From an uncultured Oscillospiraceae bacterium (GTDB taxonomy: Bacteria; Bacillota; Clostridia; Oscillospirales; Oscillospiraceae), in the NCBI GenBank assembly GCA_934565775.1, contig CAKTIN010000090.1, positions 1 to 6,761 on the forward strand: a DNA stretch of 6,761 nucleotides, written 5' to 3'. Positions within the stretch are counted from its first letter, which is position 1, and the number at the start of each line of letters is the position of its first letter. Of this stretch, positions 1 through 4,787 are shown piece by piece. Made by a program: the position numbers and the translations under genes. The notes beneath the pieces were generated by a model, which did no database searches, was not told where the DNA came from, and was given only the letters and a program-made list of their open reading frames with translations.

Positions 1-228
1 GTTCAGGACCATCCAGAGAAGGAGAACGGCGGTGAAGGTGAAAATAAAGGCCCAGCTCCCGGCAAATTTTGCAATGGCGTCTGCGGCCCGCTGTCCCAGA
101 GTAATGGTTTCCTTGTTGGGATTGACGGAAATTTTGCTGTCTGCCAGAAGGTTCAGCACTTCTTCGTCGGTCATGTCGTGGTGAATATCCGACAGGACCT
201 CCTTGAGCAGCTTTCGATTTTCTTTCAT
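1..228 (-). CDS. DUF1003 family membrane protein, N-terminal part (runs off left edge)
   Basis: This is the first 76 residues of a protein whose remainder lies outside the window. Residues 1-40 are hydrophilic and acidic (MKENRKLLKEVLSDIHHDMT...). Next comes a segment matching my memory of the DUF1003 entry motif: TLGQRAADAIAKFAGSW at about 43-59, followed by a hydrophobic helix (FIFTFTAVLLLWMVLN). DUF1003 proteins usually have two closely spaced membrane helices followed by a cytoplasmic tail; their biochemical role is not established. The ATG at 228 is preceded by GGAGTG about 6 bases upstream, and the frame is open to base 1. The start lies 17 bp past the stop of the transporter gene, so it is almost certainly the third gene of the phospholipase-transporter operon. 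The family call is from recalled motif similarity. Topology of the missing part cannot be judged. Confidence 0.85.
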   Translation of the reverse strand, partial: MKENRKLLKEVLSDIHHDMTDEEVLNLLADSKISVNPNKETITLGQRAADAIAKFAGSWAFIFTFTAVLLLWMVLN

Positions 229-245
229 CGTTTGCACTCCTTTGC

Positions 246-1541
246 TTATCGCAGGGCTTCCTGCCGGTCTGCGATCTTCAGAAATACAAAGCCCAGGGCG
301 AAGAACACCGCCAGGCAGGATACGGCCACATTGATGGTCCCGCCGGCCAGCTTTACGGCGGCAATGACGGCGGAGCCCAGGAAGGACGCGCCCTTTGCAA
401 AAATGTCATAGATTCCGAAGTATTCTCCGGAATTCTCCGCCGGAATGATCTTAGAATAGTAGGACCGGGAGAGAGACTGAATGGAGCCCTGGAAGCAGCC
501 CACCACAAAGGCCAGAATGGCAAAGTGCAGCATCGTTCTGAGGGTAAGGGCGTAGATACATACGCCGAAGTAACCGACGATGCACACCAGGATCAGGTTT
601 GCCGTGCTGAACTTTTTGGAGAGCTGGGCAAACACCAGCGCCCCGCCAAAGGCGACCACCTGGGTGGCCAGGAGAAACACCACCTGCCCCACGGTGTTCA
701 GATTCAGATCGGTGCCGATGTTGATGCAGTTGTCAATGATGGTCTCCACACCGTCGATGTACATGAAAAAGGCAATCAGGAAGAACAGGACCTTTTTGTC
801 CTTCCGGGCAATATCCTTGAGGGTGCGGAAAATTTTGCCGAAGGCCTTTCCCACGGAGTGGCGCTCGGTTTCCACATAGTTTACCTGCCGGTAGCTGCGG
901 ATCAGCGGCAGGGTGACCAGCAGCCACCACACAGCGGTAACGCCGAAGCCGATGAGCTTGGAGACAAAGCCGGAGAGCAGCCCTACCATGTCCGGCCCCA
1001 GAATATAGGCGATCAGGGCGACCAGGAAGGGAATGCAGGAGCCCAGGTATCCCCAGGCGTAGCCGTAAGAGGAGACCTCGTCCATGCGTGCCTCGGTGGT
1101 GACATCCACCAGCATGGAGTCGTAGATGGTCAGAGAGGCCTTATAGCTGATGCGGGTCAGGACATTCAGAATGAGAAACAACAGCCAGCCGGTGGCAAAG
1201 CCGCTGATGATGCAGCCCGCAACGCCCAGGGCGACGGTCGTGGTGAAGAAGGCCTTCTTCCGGCCCTTATGGTCTGCCATGGTGCCGCAGACCGGCCCAA
1301 TCAGGGCGACGACAATGGTCACAATGGATAAAGACAGAGAGTAGTACCCGGTGGCCTGGTCGGGGGTGAGCTGCCCCGGCGCTGTGCCAATGGCCAGAGA
1401 CTTAAACCAGATGGGGATCAGGGAGCAAGCCAGCATAATAAAGGCAGAATTGCCCACATCATACAAAACCCAGGCCAGCTCCTGTTCCGTTAAATTCCGA
1501 AACAGCTTCGTTCGATTCAGCGCTTTGAAAAGTTTCTTCAT
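246..1541 (-). CDS. MFS transporter, UMF1 (Atg22-like) family
   Basis: A 431-residue polytopic membrane protein with about 12 hydrophobic segments, a normal length for the family. Features I recognise as typical of UMF1/Atg22-like transporters are an N-terminal WVLYDVGNSAF at residues 24-34, SSYGYAWGYLGS around 157-168, a DGVETI segment near 263-268, and a late SRSYYSKIIP...GEYFGIYD block. The generic MFS loop 2-3 signature is also present (GTMADHKGRKK, 86-96). A basic cytoplasmic loop at about 215-250 separates the two six-helix halves. Yeast Atg22 exports amino acids from the vacuole, but substrates of bacterial members are mostly unknown, so I assign none. The ATG at 1541 overlaps the upstream TGA as ATGA, which implies translational coupling to the phospholipase-like gene; its own Shine-Dalgarno is poor (a purine stretch GGCGGGAAAGAAG). 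The DUF1003 gene follows after 17 bp. Confidence 0.9.
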   Translation of the reverse strand: MKKLFKALNRTKLFRNLTEQELAWVLYDVGNSAFIMLACSLIPIWFKSLAIGTAPGQLTPDQATGYYSLSLSIVTIVVALIGPVCGTMADHKGRKKAFFTTTVALGVAGCIISGFATGWLLFLILNVLTRISYKASLTIYDSMLVDVTTEARMDEVSSYGYAWGYLGSCIPFLVALIAYILGPDMVGLLSGFVSKLIGFGVTAVWWLLVTLPLIRSYRQVNYVETERHSVGKAFGKIFRTLKDIARKDKKVLFFLIAFFMYIDGVETIIDNCINIGTDLNLNTVGQVVFLLATQVVAFGGALVFAQLSKKFSTANLILVCIVGYFGVCIYALTLRTMLHFAILAFVVGCFQGSIQSLSRSYYSKIIPAENSGEYFGIYDIFAKGASFLGSAVIAAVKLAGGTINVAVSCLAVFFALGFVFLKIADRQEALR

Positions 1542-2359
1542 GCTTCTTTCCCGCCTTTTGTCAATTTTCCCCCGAAGGTATAATCAAAAAGCGGGTCCAG
1601 CTCCGCTTTTCCCTGTAAATAGGCATCGAATTCCGGAATAAAGGCCAGCGCCCGGGTGATGGCCAGCTGATACAGCTCCCCAAGCCGGGCGTTGCTGTCC
1701 GCGCAGGCGGGTTTTCCCTTGGGATTGACGATCAGACCGTGCATCTCCTTGTAATTTCCGGTGAGCCGCAGAACGGCGTAAATGGCATGGCGCTTCAGAC
1801 CGGTCCGCGCCAGGAGAAAGCAGTTCTGGGAGATCATGCTTTTCAGCGCCTTCTGCACCTGGGCGGGGGTCACGCCGGGGTAAAAGGGAGCGATGACGGC
1901 AGCATTTTCAGCCGTGGGACGGATGTGGCCCGTGAGGCTGTGCCGGACCGGGTCCAGACCGTCGCTGAGCATCAGACTGCGGTCAAACTCCACCTCGATT
2001 TCCGTATGGGTCACGCCGCTGGTGGCAATTTTCTCGTCTACATAGCCGTGGCAGCTCATGTCCAGGGCAAAATGATCCAGCACCCCATAGGCGTAGGCCA
2101 GGGCGGCATCCCGGCTGGGTGCGGCCTCAATGGCGTGCTTCGCCGTAGCAAAGAAGGAACGGCCGGGCTCAGCGTGGAGGCGATAGCCGGTGGAGTTCAC
2201 CGGATCATTGAACAAAGCCCGGTAATAGAACAGAATATCCGGTCCATGGATCCCGATCAGATAGAGCTCCGGCCAGGCCTCAATGGCGGCCCGGGGCGCG
2301 CCGGAAAGCCGGGTCCGGATATCCTGCCCGAACCGGTAGTGAGCATAGGTGGAAGGCAT
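1538..2359 (-). CDS. Zinc-dependent phospholipase C family protein
   Basis: A protein of 273 residues resembling the Zn_dep_PLPC family (PF00882), whose best-studied members are the secreted clostridial and Bacillus phospholipases C. Candidate metal ligands occur in the family order: H7 (MPSTYAHYRFG), D41 (IHGPD), H62 (YRLHAEP), H96 and D100 (LDHFALD), H104 (SCHGY), then H118 and E122 in a THTEIE motif (HxxxE). The full set suggests an active metal site. There is no signal peptide or obvious membrane segment, so the protein is predicted to stay in the cytosol, unlike the classical toxins; the substrate is unknown. I chose the ATG at 2359; a GTG directly before it at 2362 is also possible. GGGAG lies 6 bases before the GTG and 9 before the ATG. 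It is the first gene of an operon and overlaps the transporter start by 4 bp. Confidence 0.88.
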   Translation of the reverse strand: MPSTYAHYRFGQDIRTRLSGAPRAAIEAWPELYLIGIHGPDILFYYRALFNDPVNSTGYRLHAEPGRSFFATAKHAIEAAPSRDAALAYAYGVLDHFALDMSCHGYVDEKIATSGVTHTEIEVEFDRSLMLSDGLDPVRHSLTGHIRPTAENAAVIAPFYPGVTPAQVQKALKSMISQNCFLLARTGLKRHAIYAVLRLTGNYKEMHGLIVNPKGKPACADSNARLGELYQLAITRALAFIPEFDAYLQGKAELDPLFDYTFGGKLTKGGKEA

Positions 2360-2389
2360 CACGGATCACTCCCTTCAAGATTTAGAATG

Positions 2390-2418
2390 ATTATACAGGA
2401 AAAATGTAAAATGCGCAA
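2390..2418 (-). promoter_or_regulatory. Sigma-A-type promoter of the phospholipase-transporter-DUF1003 operon
   Basis: Reading the minus strand, a perfect -10 TATAAT lies at 2395-2390. Exactly 17 bases upstream is TTGCGC at 2418-2413, which keeps the TTG of the -35 consensus. Transcription would begin near 2383, leaving a leader of about 25 bases that contains the GGGAG ribosome binding site. The site sits just after the terminator of the acetyltransferase gene, which fits the start of a new transcription unit. Confidence 0.75.
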
Positions 2419-2430
2419 GTCTGCTTGTGT

Positions 2431-2463
2431 AAAAAAGAAGGAACGCTAGGGCAAGCGTTCCTT
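2431..2463 (-). terminator. Intrinsic terminator of the GNAT acetyltransferase gene
   Basis: On the minus strand the 10-bp arm AAGGAACGCT pairs with AGCGTTCCTT around a six-base loop (TGCCCT), and the 3' arm runs directly into TTCTTTTTT. The 5' arm lies inside the last codons of the acetyltransferase, and its TAG stop (2448-2446) falls at the loop and 3' arm, so terminator and coding end overlap. The opposite strand also has a few T residues after the hairpin, so weak bidirectional function is possible. Confidence 0.88.
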
Positions 2464-2913
2464 TTCCAGATAGAAATTCTCAATCCAAATGCCATGCCGC
2501 TCCACCCGGTTGGGGCGGATCAGACGGTAGCCCCGGTGCAGGAAAAAGGACTTGGCAGTCCGGGAGGCGTAAACGGAGAGCAGGGGAGCGGTGCACCCGG
2601 CCTCCAGCAGGTCTGCCAGAGCGGTGGCGATGCTGCGGCGCTGAAAATCCGCGTGGACATAGAGCCGGTCAAAGTAGCCCGATGGGTCCAGATCTCCGAA
2701 GCCGGCGATGGTGCTGCCGTGCCAGGCGACGAGGGTGCGGTGGGCCAGAAAGGAGGCATTCCAAGCCTCCAGGTCCACCTGGCCGGAGGCCCAGGCATTC
2801 AGCTCCCGAAGCGTATAGTCCCGGCGGCAGACCCGGTGAACGGTGTCGTAAAACAGCGCCGCAAGGCCGGGGCAATCCTCCGGCCGGTAGGGAAGATAGC
2901 AAAGGTTGTCCAT
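2446..2913 (-). CDS. GNAT family N-acetyltransferase (YafP-like)
   Basis: A protein of 155 residues, a typical single-domain GNAT length, expected to transfer an acetyl group from acetyl-CoA to an amine; the acceptor is unknown. Segments in order are an N-terminal YRPEDCPGLAALFYDTV helix region, a strand pair around GSTIAGFGDL (66-75), the core strand YFDRLYVHADF (80-90), and the pyrophosphate-binding loop QRRSIATAL (91-99). Towards the end are KSFFLHRGYR and NRVERHGIWIENFYLE. The core strand and the tail resemble what I remember of E. coli YafP. The loop carries Ser where the usual Q/RxxGxG/A motif has its first Gly. I chose the ATG at 2913 because the fold begins there and GAGGA lies 4 bases upstream. 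The frame stays open back to a TTG at 3027, but that extension would translate through a perfect hairpin. No convincing promoter was found, so read-through from the NlpC/P60 unit is possible. Confidence 0.85.
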   Translation of the reverse strand: MDNLCYLPYRPEDCPGLAALFYDTVHRVCRRDYTLRELNAWASGQVDLEAWNASFLAHRTLVAWHGSTIAGFGDLDPSGYFDRLYVHADFQRRSIATALADLLEAGCTAPLLSVYASRTAKSFFLHRGYRLIRPNRVERHGIWIENFYLEKERLP

Positions 2914-2927
2914 AGAATCCTCGCGAA

Positions 2928-2956
2928 GAACCGCCCGGAGGAGCTCCGGGCGGTTC
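2928..2956. repeat. 29-nt perfect palindromic hairpin, copy 1 (leader of GNAT gene)
   Basis: The 13-base arm GAACCGCCCGGAG (2928-2940) is followed by GAG and the exact reverse-complement arm CTCCGGGCGGTTC (2944-2956). It is identical base for base to the element at 3208-3236. In the acetyltransferase transcript it would end 14 bases before the ATG and 5 bases before the GAGGA ribosome binding site. There is no T-run after it in either direction, so it does not look like a complete intrinsic terminator. Confidence 0.85.
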
Positions 2957-3098
2957 AGACTGTCAATAAACCCCCGGACCGTTAAAATGCGGAGTAATCC
3001 ATGTGAGGATTTTCCACCGTTTCGCAATACTCTGCGGGCTTAGAAATTCGAATAAAATGTCCGGAATATACTGAAAAAATAGCATTTTAACTTACTGC

Positions 3099-3146
3099 GC
3101 AACTCGCATCCTACCGTACCTCTGTACGCCGACGGATGCGAGTTGC
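3099..3146. repeat. 48-nt nested hairpin
   Basis: An outer 13-bp perfect stem pairs GCAACTCGCATCC (3099-3111) with GGATGCGAGTTGC (3134-3146). Inside it, a second 5-bp stem CGTAC/GTACG (3115-3119 with 3124-3128) closes a four-base CTCT loop, with an asymmetric internal loop between the stems. The sequence is compatible with a folded RNA from either strand, or with a dispersed palindromic repeat. No adjacent T-run marks it as a terminator. The function is unknown. Confidence 0.8.
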
Positions 3147-3174
3147 TTGTCTCCGGCGCTTTCTTGACGTCTGA

Positions 3175-3208
3175 CAGCGTGTCAAAAAACTCGTTTTTTG
3201 ACACGCTG
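3175..3208. repeat. 34-nt perfect hairpin with A6/T6 inner arms
   Basis: The 15-base arm CAGCGTGTCAAAAAA (3175-3189) and its exact complement TTTTTTGACACGCTG (3194-3208) enclose the loop CTCG. It shares its last base with the first base of the neighbouring 29-nt palindrome. In the NlpC/P60 transcript it follows that palindrome directly, and its T6 is the only U-rich stretch there, so the pair may act together as a terminator. Because the fold is symmetric it could work from either strand. Confidence 0.8.
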
Positions 3209-3236
3209 AACCGCCCGGAGGAGCTCCGGGCGGTTC
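3208..3236 (-). terminator. 29-nt palindromic hairpin copy 2, candidate terminator of the NlpC/P60 unit
   Basis: Same sequence as the element at 2928-2956: 13-base arms GAACCGCCCGGAG and CTCCGGGCGGTTC with a three-base loop. On the minus strand it begins 11 bases after the TAA of the NlpC/P60 gene, the usual place for a terminator. It lacks an immediate U-tract; the nearest is T6 in the adjoining hairpin. Termination is therefore probable from position and stability but is not shown by a classic motif. Confidence 0.55.
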
Positions 3237-3247
3237 AAATTTAACCG

Positions 3248-4228
3248 TTAGCCGACCACGCGCCGGGCGCAGGCATAATGGTTGTTGTAGTAGTTGGAAT
3301 TCAGGCTGTCGATGGAGACGCCGCTGTTGCTGGAGTGAATGAACTCGCCGTTTCCGATGTAGATGCCCACATGGGAGACAGGGGCGTCAACGGTGTATGT
3401 ACCCTCAAAGAACACCAGGTCGCCGGCCTTCAGCTCGCTGCGGCTCACGGCGTAGCCGTTCTCCAGCTGCCAGGTCGCGGTACGGTTGATGGTGTAGCCG
3501 CAGGCGGCAAACACATACTGGGTAAAACCGGAGCAGTCAAAGCCACTGGGGGAGGTGCCGCCCCAGACATAGGGCACACCGAGATACTGCTTGGCCTTAG
3601 CCACAATGATCTCGCCGGCGGAGGCGCTGCTGCCGGAATTCCCGGAGCCGGAGCTGCCGGAGCCGGAGTTACCGATGGGGTCGCCGTTGTGGAAATACTT
3701 GGGGGCGGTGGTGGAGCCGGTGTTGTCATAGGGGATCTCCGTCAGATCCGCCAGGTCGCTGCGGACATAGGCGGTATAGCCCTTGTAAAGGACCTTGTAC
3801 CAGCCGCTGTTGAAGCCGATGGTATAGAGCTTTGCGCCCTTCACCGCCTGGAGCACGATGCTGCTGGCCGTGGTGGGGCGGCTGCGAAGATTGACCAGGC
3901 TGCTGTTGACGGCGACCTCGCCCAGCTCCACATTTTCCCGGGGCTTAATGGTGAGGTATTCGCTGTGCATAAAGCCGGTCTGCAAATTGTACACGACCTC
4001 ATACCAGTCGCCCACCTTGCCGACCACGACCACATAGTCGCCGCGGTAAGCCACGTCCAAAATGGAGGAGCTGGTGGTGTCCGACGTCCGCAGACGCAGG
4101 GCAGAGGCCTTAACGATGCCGATGCCGGTCATCATTTCATCCTCGGAAGCGCTGGCGCTCATGGCAAATGCGCCAAGAAGCGTGGCCATAATGAGAAGAA
4201 CTGCTAAAATTCGAGATGTGCGTTTCAT
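3248..4228 (-). CDS. Secreted NlpC/P60 peptidoglycan endopeptidase with two SH3b domains
   Basis: The 326-residue precursor starts with a signal peptide: basic MKRTSR, a hydrophobic core to about residue 22, and a likely cleavage after the AMSASA region near 26-28. Two bacterial SH3 domains follow (about 34-95 and 104-165), each with the ALRLRTS / LVNLRSRP opening and a late aromatic GWY/DWYEV strand; these normally bind the wall. A Gly/Ser-rich linker (about 185-205) leads to the NlpC/P60 domain at about 206-326. The catalytic set is visible: Cys232 in FDCSGF, His286 in SHVGIYIG and the third polar residue His298 in EFIHSS. Such enzymes cut D-Glu-diamino-acid bonds in stem peptides during wall turnover or cell separation. 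The ATG at 4228 has GGAGG 7 bases upstream. The gene lies 25 bp after the small unknown gene, so the two are probably co-transcribed. Confidence 0.95.
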   Translation of the reverse strand: MKRTSRILAVLLIMATLLGAFAMSASASEDEMMTGIGIVKASALRLRTSDTTSSSILDVAYRGDYVVVVGKVGDWYEVVYNLQTGFMHSEYLTIKPRENVELGEVAVNSSLVNLRSRPTTASSIVLQAVKGAKLYTIGFNSGWYKVLYKGYTAYVRSDLADLTEIPYDNTGSTTAPKYFHNGDPIGNSGSGSSGSGNSGSSASAGEIIVAKAKQYLGVPYVWGGTSPSGFDCSGFTQYVFAACGYTINRTATWQLENGYAVSRSELKAGDLVFFEGTYTVDAPVSHVGIYIGNGEFIHSSNSGVSIDSLNSNYYNNHYACARRVVG

Positions 4229-4253
4229 ACGATACCCTCCGTCTTACAGTGGT

Positions 4254-4544
4254 TTATTTGCTGCTCAGAGCACGCTCCAGCCAGACGCTGCCAACATCCA
4301 GGGCAGTGTACAGGCCGTCTTTTTCACTCTTCTTTACGATACGGTCCTTCGCGCGGGCGTTGGGATCCGTAAGCTGAAGCTGGACGGAAACCTTTGTCGC
4401 CACGTCCAGATCGCCGACCTTTTTGGTCTCCAGCACTTGCAGCATCACAATGTGGCTGTCGGTCATGGAGCCGTAATAGATCAGATTATCCTTCCGCATC
4501 AAGGGGTGACCCTTGTAGGTCAGGACGTCATTTTTATCAGACAT
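4254..4544 (-). CDS. Small conserved-looking protein of unknown function (96 aa)
   Basis: I cannot assign a function. The 96 residues begin MSDKNDVLTYKGHPLMRKDN and end VGSVWLERALSSK. The protein has no signal peptide or membrane helix, is highly charged and has alternating hydrophobic strands in the first half (LIYYGSM, HIVMLQVLE, KVSVQLQL). A lysine-rich patch (DRIVKKSEKDGLY) precedes a probable C-terminal helix. It looks like a compact soluble alpha/beta protein, and similar hypothetical proteins seem familiar from Clostridia, but I cannot verify this. The frame stays open for 13 more codons upstream. The ATG at 4544 is preferred because a perfect AGGAGG lies 6 bases before it, and the longer start would fall inside the promoter. 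It is the first gene of the unit that ends with the NlpC/P60 hydrolase, so a link to the cell envelope is possible from context only. Confidence 0.85.
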   Translation of the reverse strand: MSDKNDVLTYKGHPLMRKDNLIYYGSMTDSHIVMLQVLETKKVGDLDVATKVSVQLQLTDPNARAKDRIVKKSEKDGLYTALDVGSVWLERALSSK

Positions 4545-4550
4545 AGAGAA

Positions 4551-4556
4551 CCTCCT
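4551..4556 (-). promoter_or_regulatory. Ribosome binding site AGGAGG that sets the start at 4544
   Basis: The full consensus AGGAGG on the minus strand ends 6 bases before the ATG at 4544. It decides between this start and the upstream ATG at 4583, which overlaps the -10 region and has no Shine-Dalgarno in a transcript from the promoter at 4574-4602. Confidence 0.9.
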
Positions 4557-4564
4557 GATCAAAA

Positions 4565-4593
4565 TGTAACCGAATTGTAACACATCGTTACAA
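4565..4593. promoter_or_regulatory. Operator-like repeats overlapping the promoter
   Basis: A perfect 7-bp inverted repeat TTGTAAC-N5-GTTACAA spans 4575-4593. A third half-site, TGTAAC on the plus strand, lies at 4565-4570. The three six-base half-sites (4565, 4576, 4587) are spaced 11 bp apart, about one helical turn. A protein bound here would cover the -10 element and the start point, so repression is the simplest reading. I do not recognise the regulator; no regulator gene lies in the window. Confidence 0.6.
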
Positions 4594-4602
4594 AAATGTC
4601 AA
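4574..4602 (-). promoter_or_regulatory. Near-consensus sigma-A promoter of the small protein-NlpC/P60 unit
   Basis: On the minus strand a perfect -35 TTGACA (4602-4597) is separated by exactly 17 bases from the -10 TACAAT (4579-4574). Transcription should start near 4567, giving a leader of just over 20 bases with the AGGAGG site inside. Such a strong core promoter would give high expression unless repressed. The palindrome at 4575-4593 occupies the spacer and the -10 hexamer. Confidence 0.87.
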
Positions 4603-4724
4603 CCCCAAACCGGGAAATTCCCAGAATTTTTGTCACCATTTTGTAATGATTCGTCCAATCGGCCCAAGGAAGCCGGGAAAATGGATGTTTTTTCGTAAGA
4701 CGGGAGGGCGGTATGAAATTGGAT

Positions 4725-4762
4725 TCGGAAAACAAGGGCGCTGCAAGGACCTTGCAGCGCCC
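4725..4762 (-). terminator. Intrinsic terminator of ireB
   Basis: On the minus strand the 13-base arm GGGCGCTGCAAGG meets its exact complement CCTTGCAGCGCCC with a single base between them, so in practice a few central bases form the loop. TTGTTTT follows the 3' arm directly. It lies 25 bases beyond the ireB stop and before the next promoter, separating the two units. Confidence 0.9.
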
Positions 4763-4787
4763 CGGTTTTACGGCAAAGGGTTACAGA

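Larger units (their letters stand above)
2914..3247. other. Non-coding interval rich in hairpins between GNAT and NlpC/P60 genes
   Basis: These 334 bases contain no supported gene on either strand. The left half (2957-3098) is AT-rich and holds a 10-bp inverted pair, GTTAAAATGC at 2981 and GCATTTTAAC at 3082. The right half holds three successive hairpins (3099-3146, 3175-3208, 3208-3236). An exact copy of the last one lies at 2928-2956, beside the acetyltransferase start. I recognise no riboswitch, tRNA or named small RNA here. The interval may be a composite intergenic repeat, an operon-end region with attenuators, or an unannotated structured RNA. Confidence 0.7.

Noticed and set aside
525..1331. 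Long plus-strand open frame of 268 codons
   Set aside because: Lies wholly antisense to the MFS gene; its product is low-complexity, rich in Gly, His, Gln and Asp, and no family resemblance is seen. It is an artefact of GC-rich codon use.
1739..2449. Plus-strand open frame opposite the phospholipase gene
   Set aside because: Antisense to a gene with all metal ligands visible; it also reads through the minus-strand promoter and ends in the terminator.
2938..2966. TTGACA on the minus strand at 2966-2961 as a GNAT promoter -35
   Set aside because: At 17 bases spacing the -10 position reads CTCCTC inside the palindrome, so no usable -10 exists.
2914..3027. N-terminal extension of the GNAT protein from a TTG at 3027
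   Set aside because: It would translate through the 29-nt palindrome, adds 38 residues before the normal start of the fold, and the ATG at 2913 has its own GAGGA.
2914..3247. CRISPR array or riboswitch in the hairpin-rich interval
   Set aside because: Only two copies of one palindrome, with no regular spacers and no leader; no aptamer core motif was recognised.
3278..4207. Plus-strand open frame of 309 codons opposite the NlpC/P60 gene
   Set aside because: The minus strand has a signal peptide, two SH3b domains and a full catalytic site; the plus product is a Val/Gly/Ala-rich shadow.
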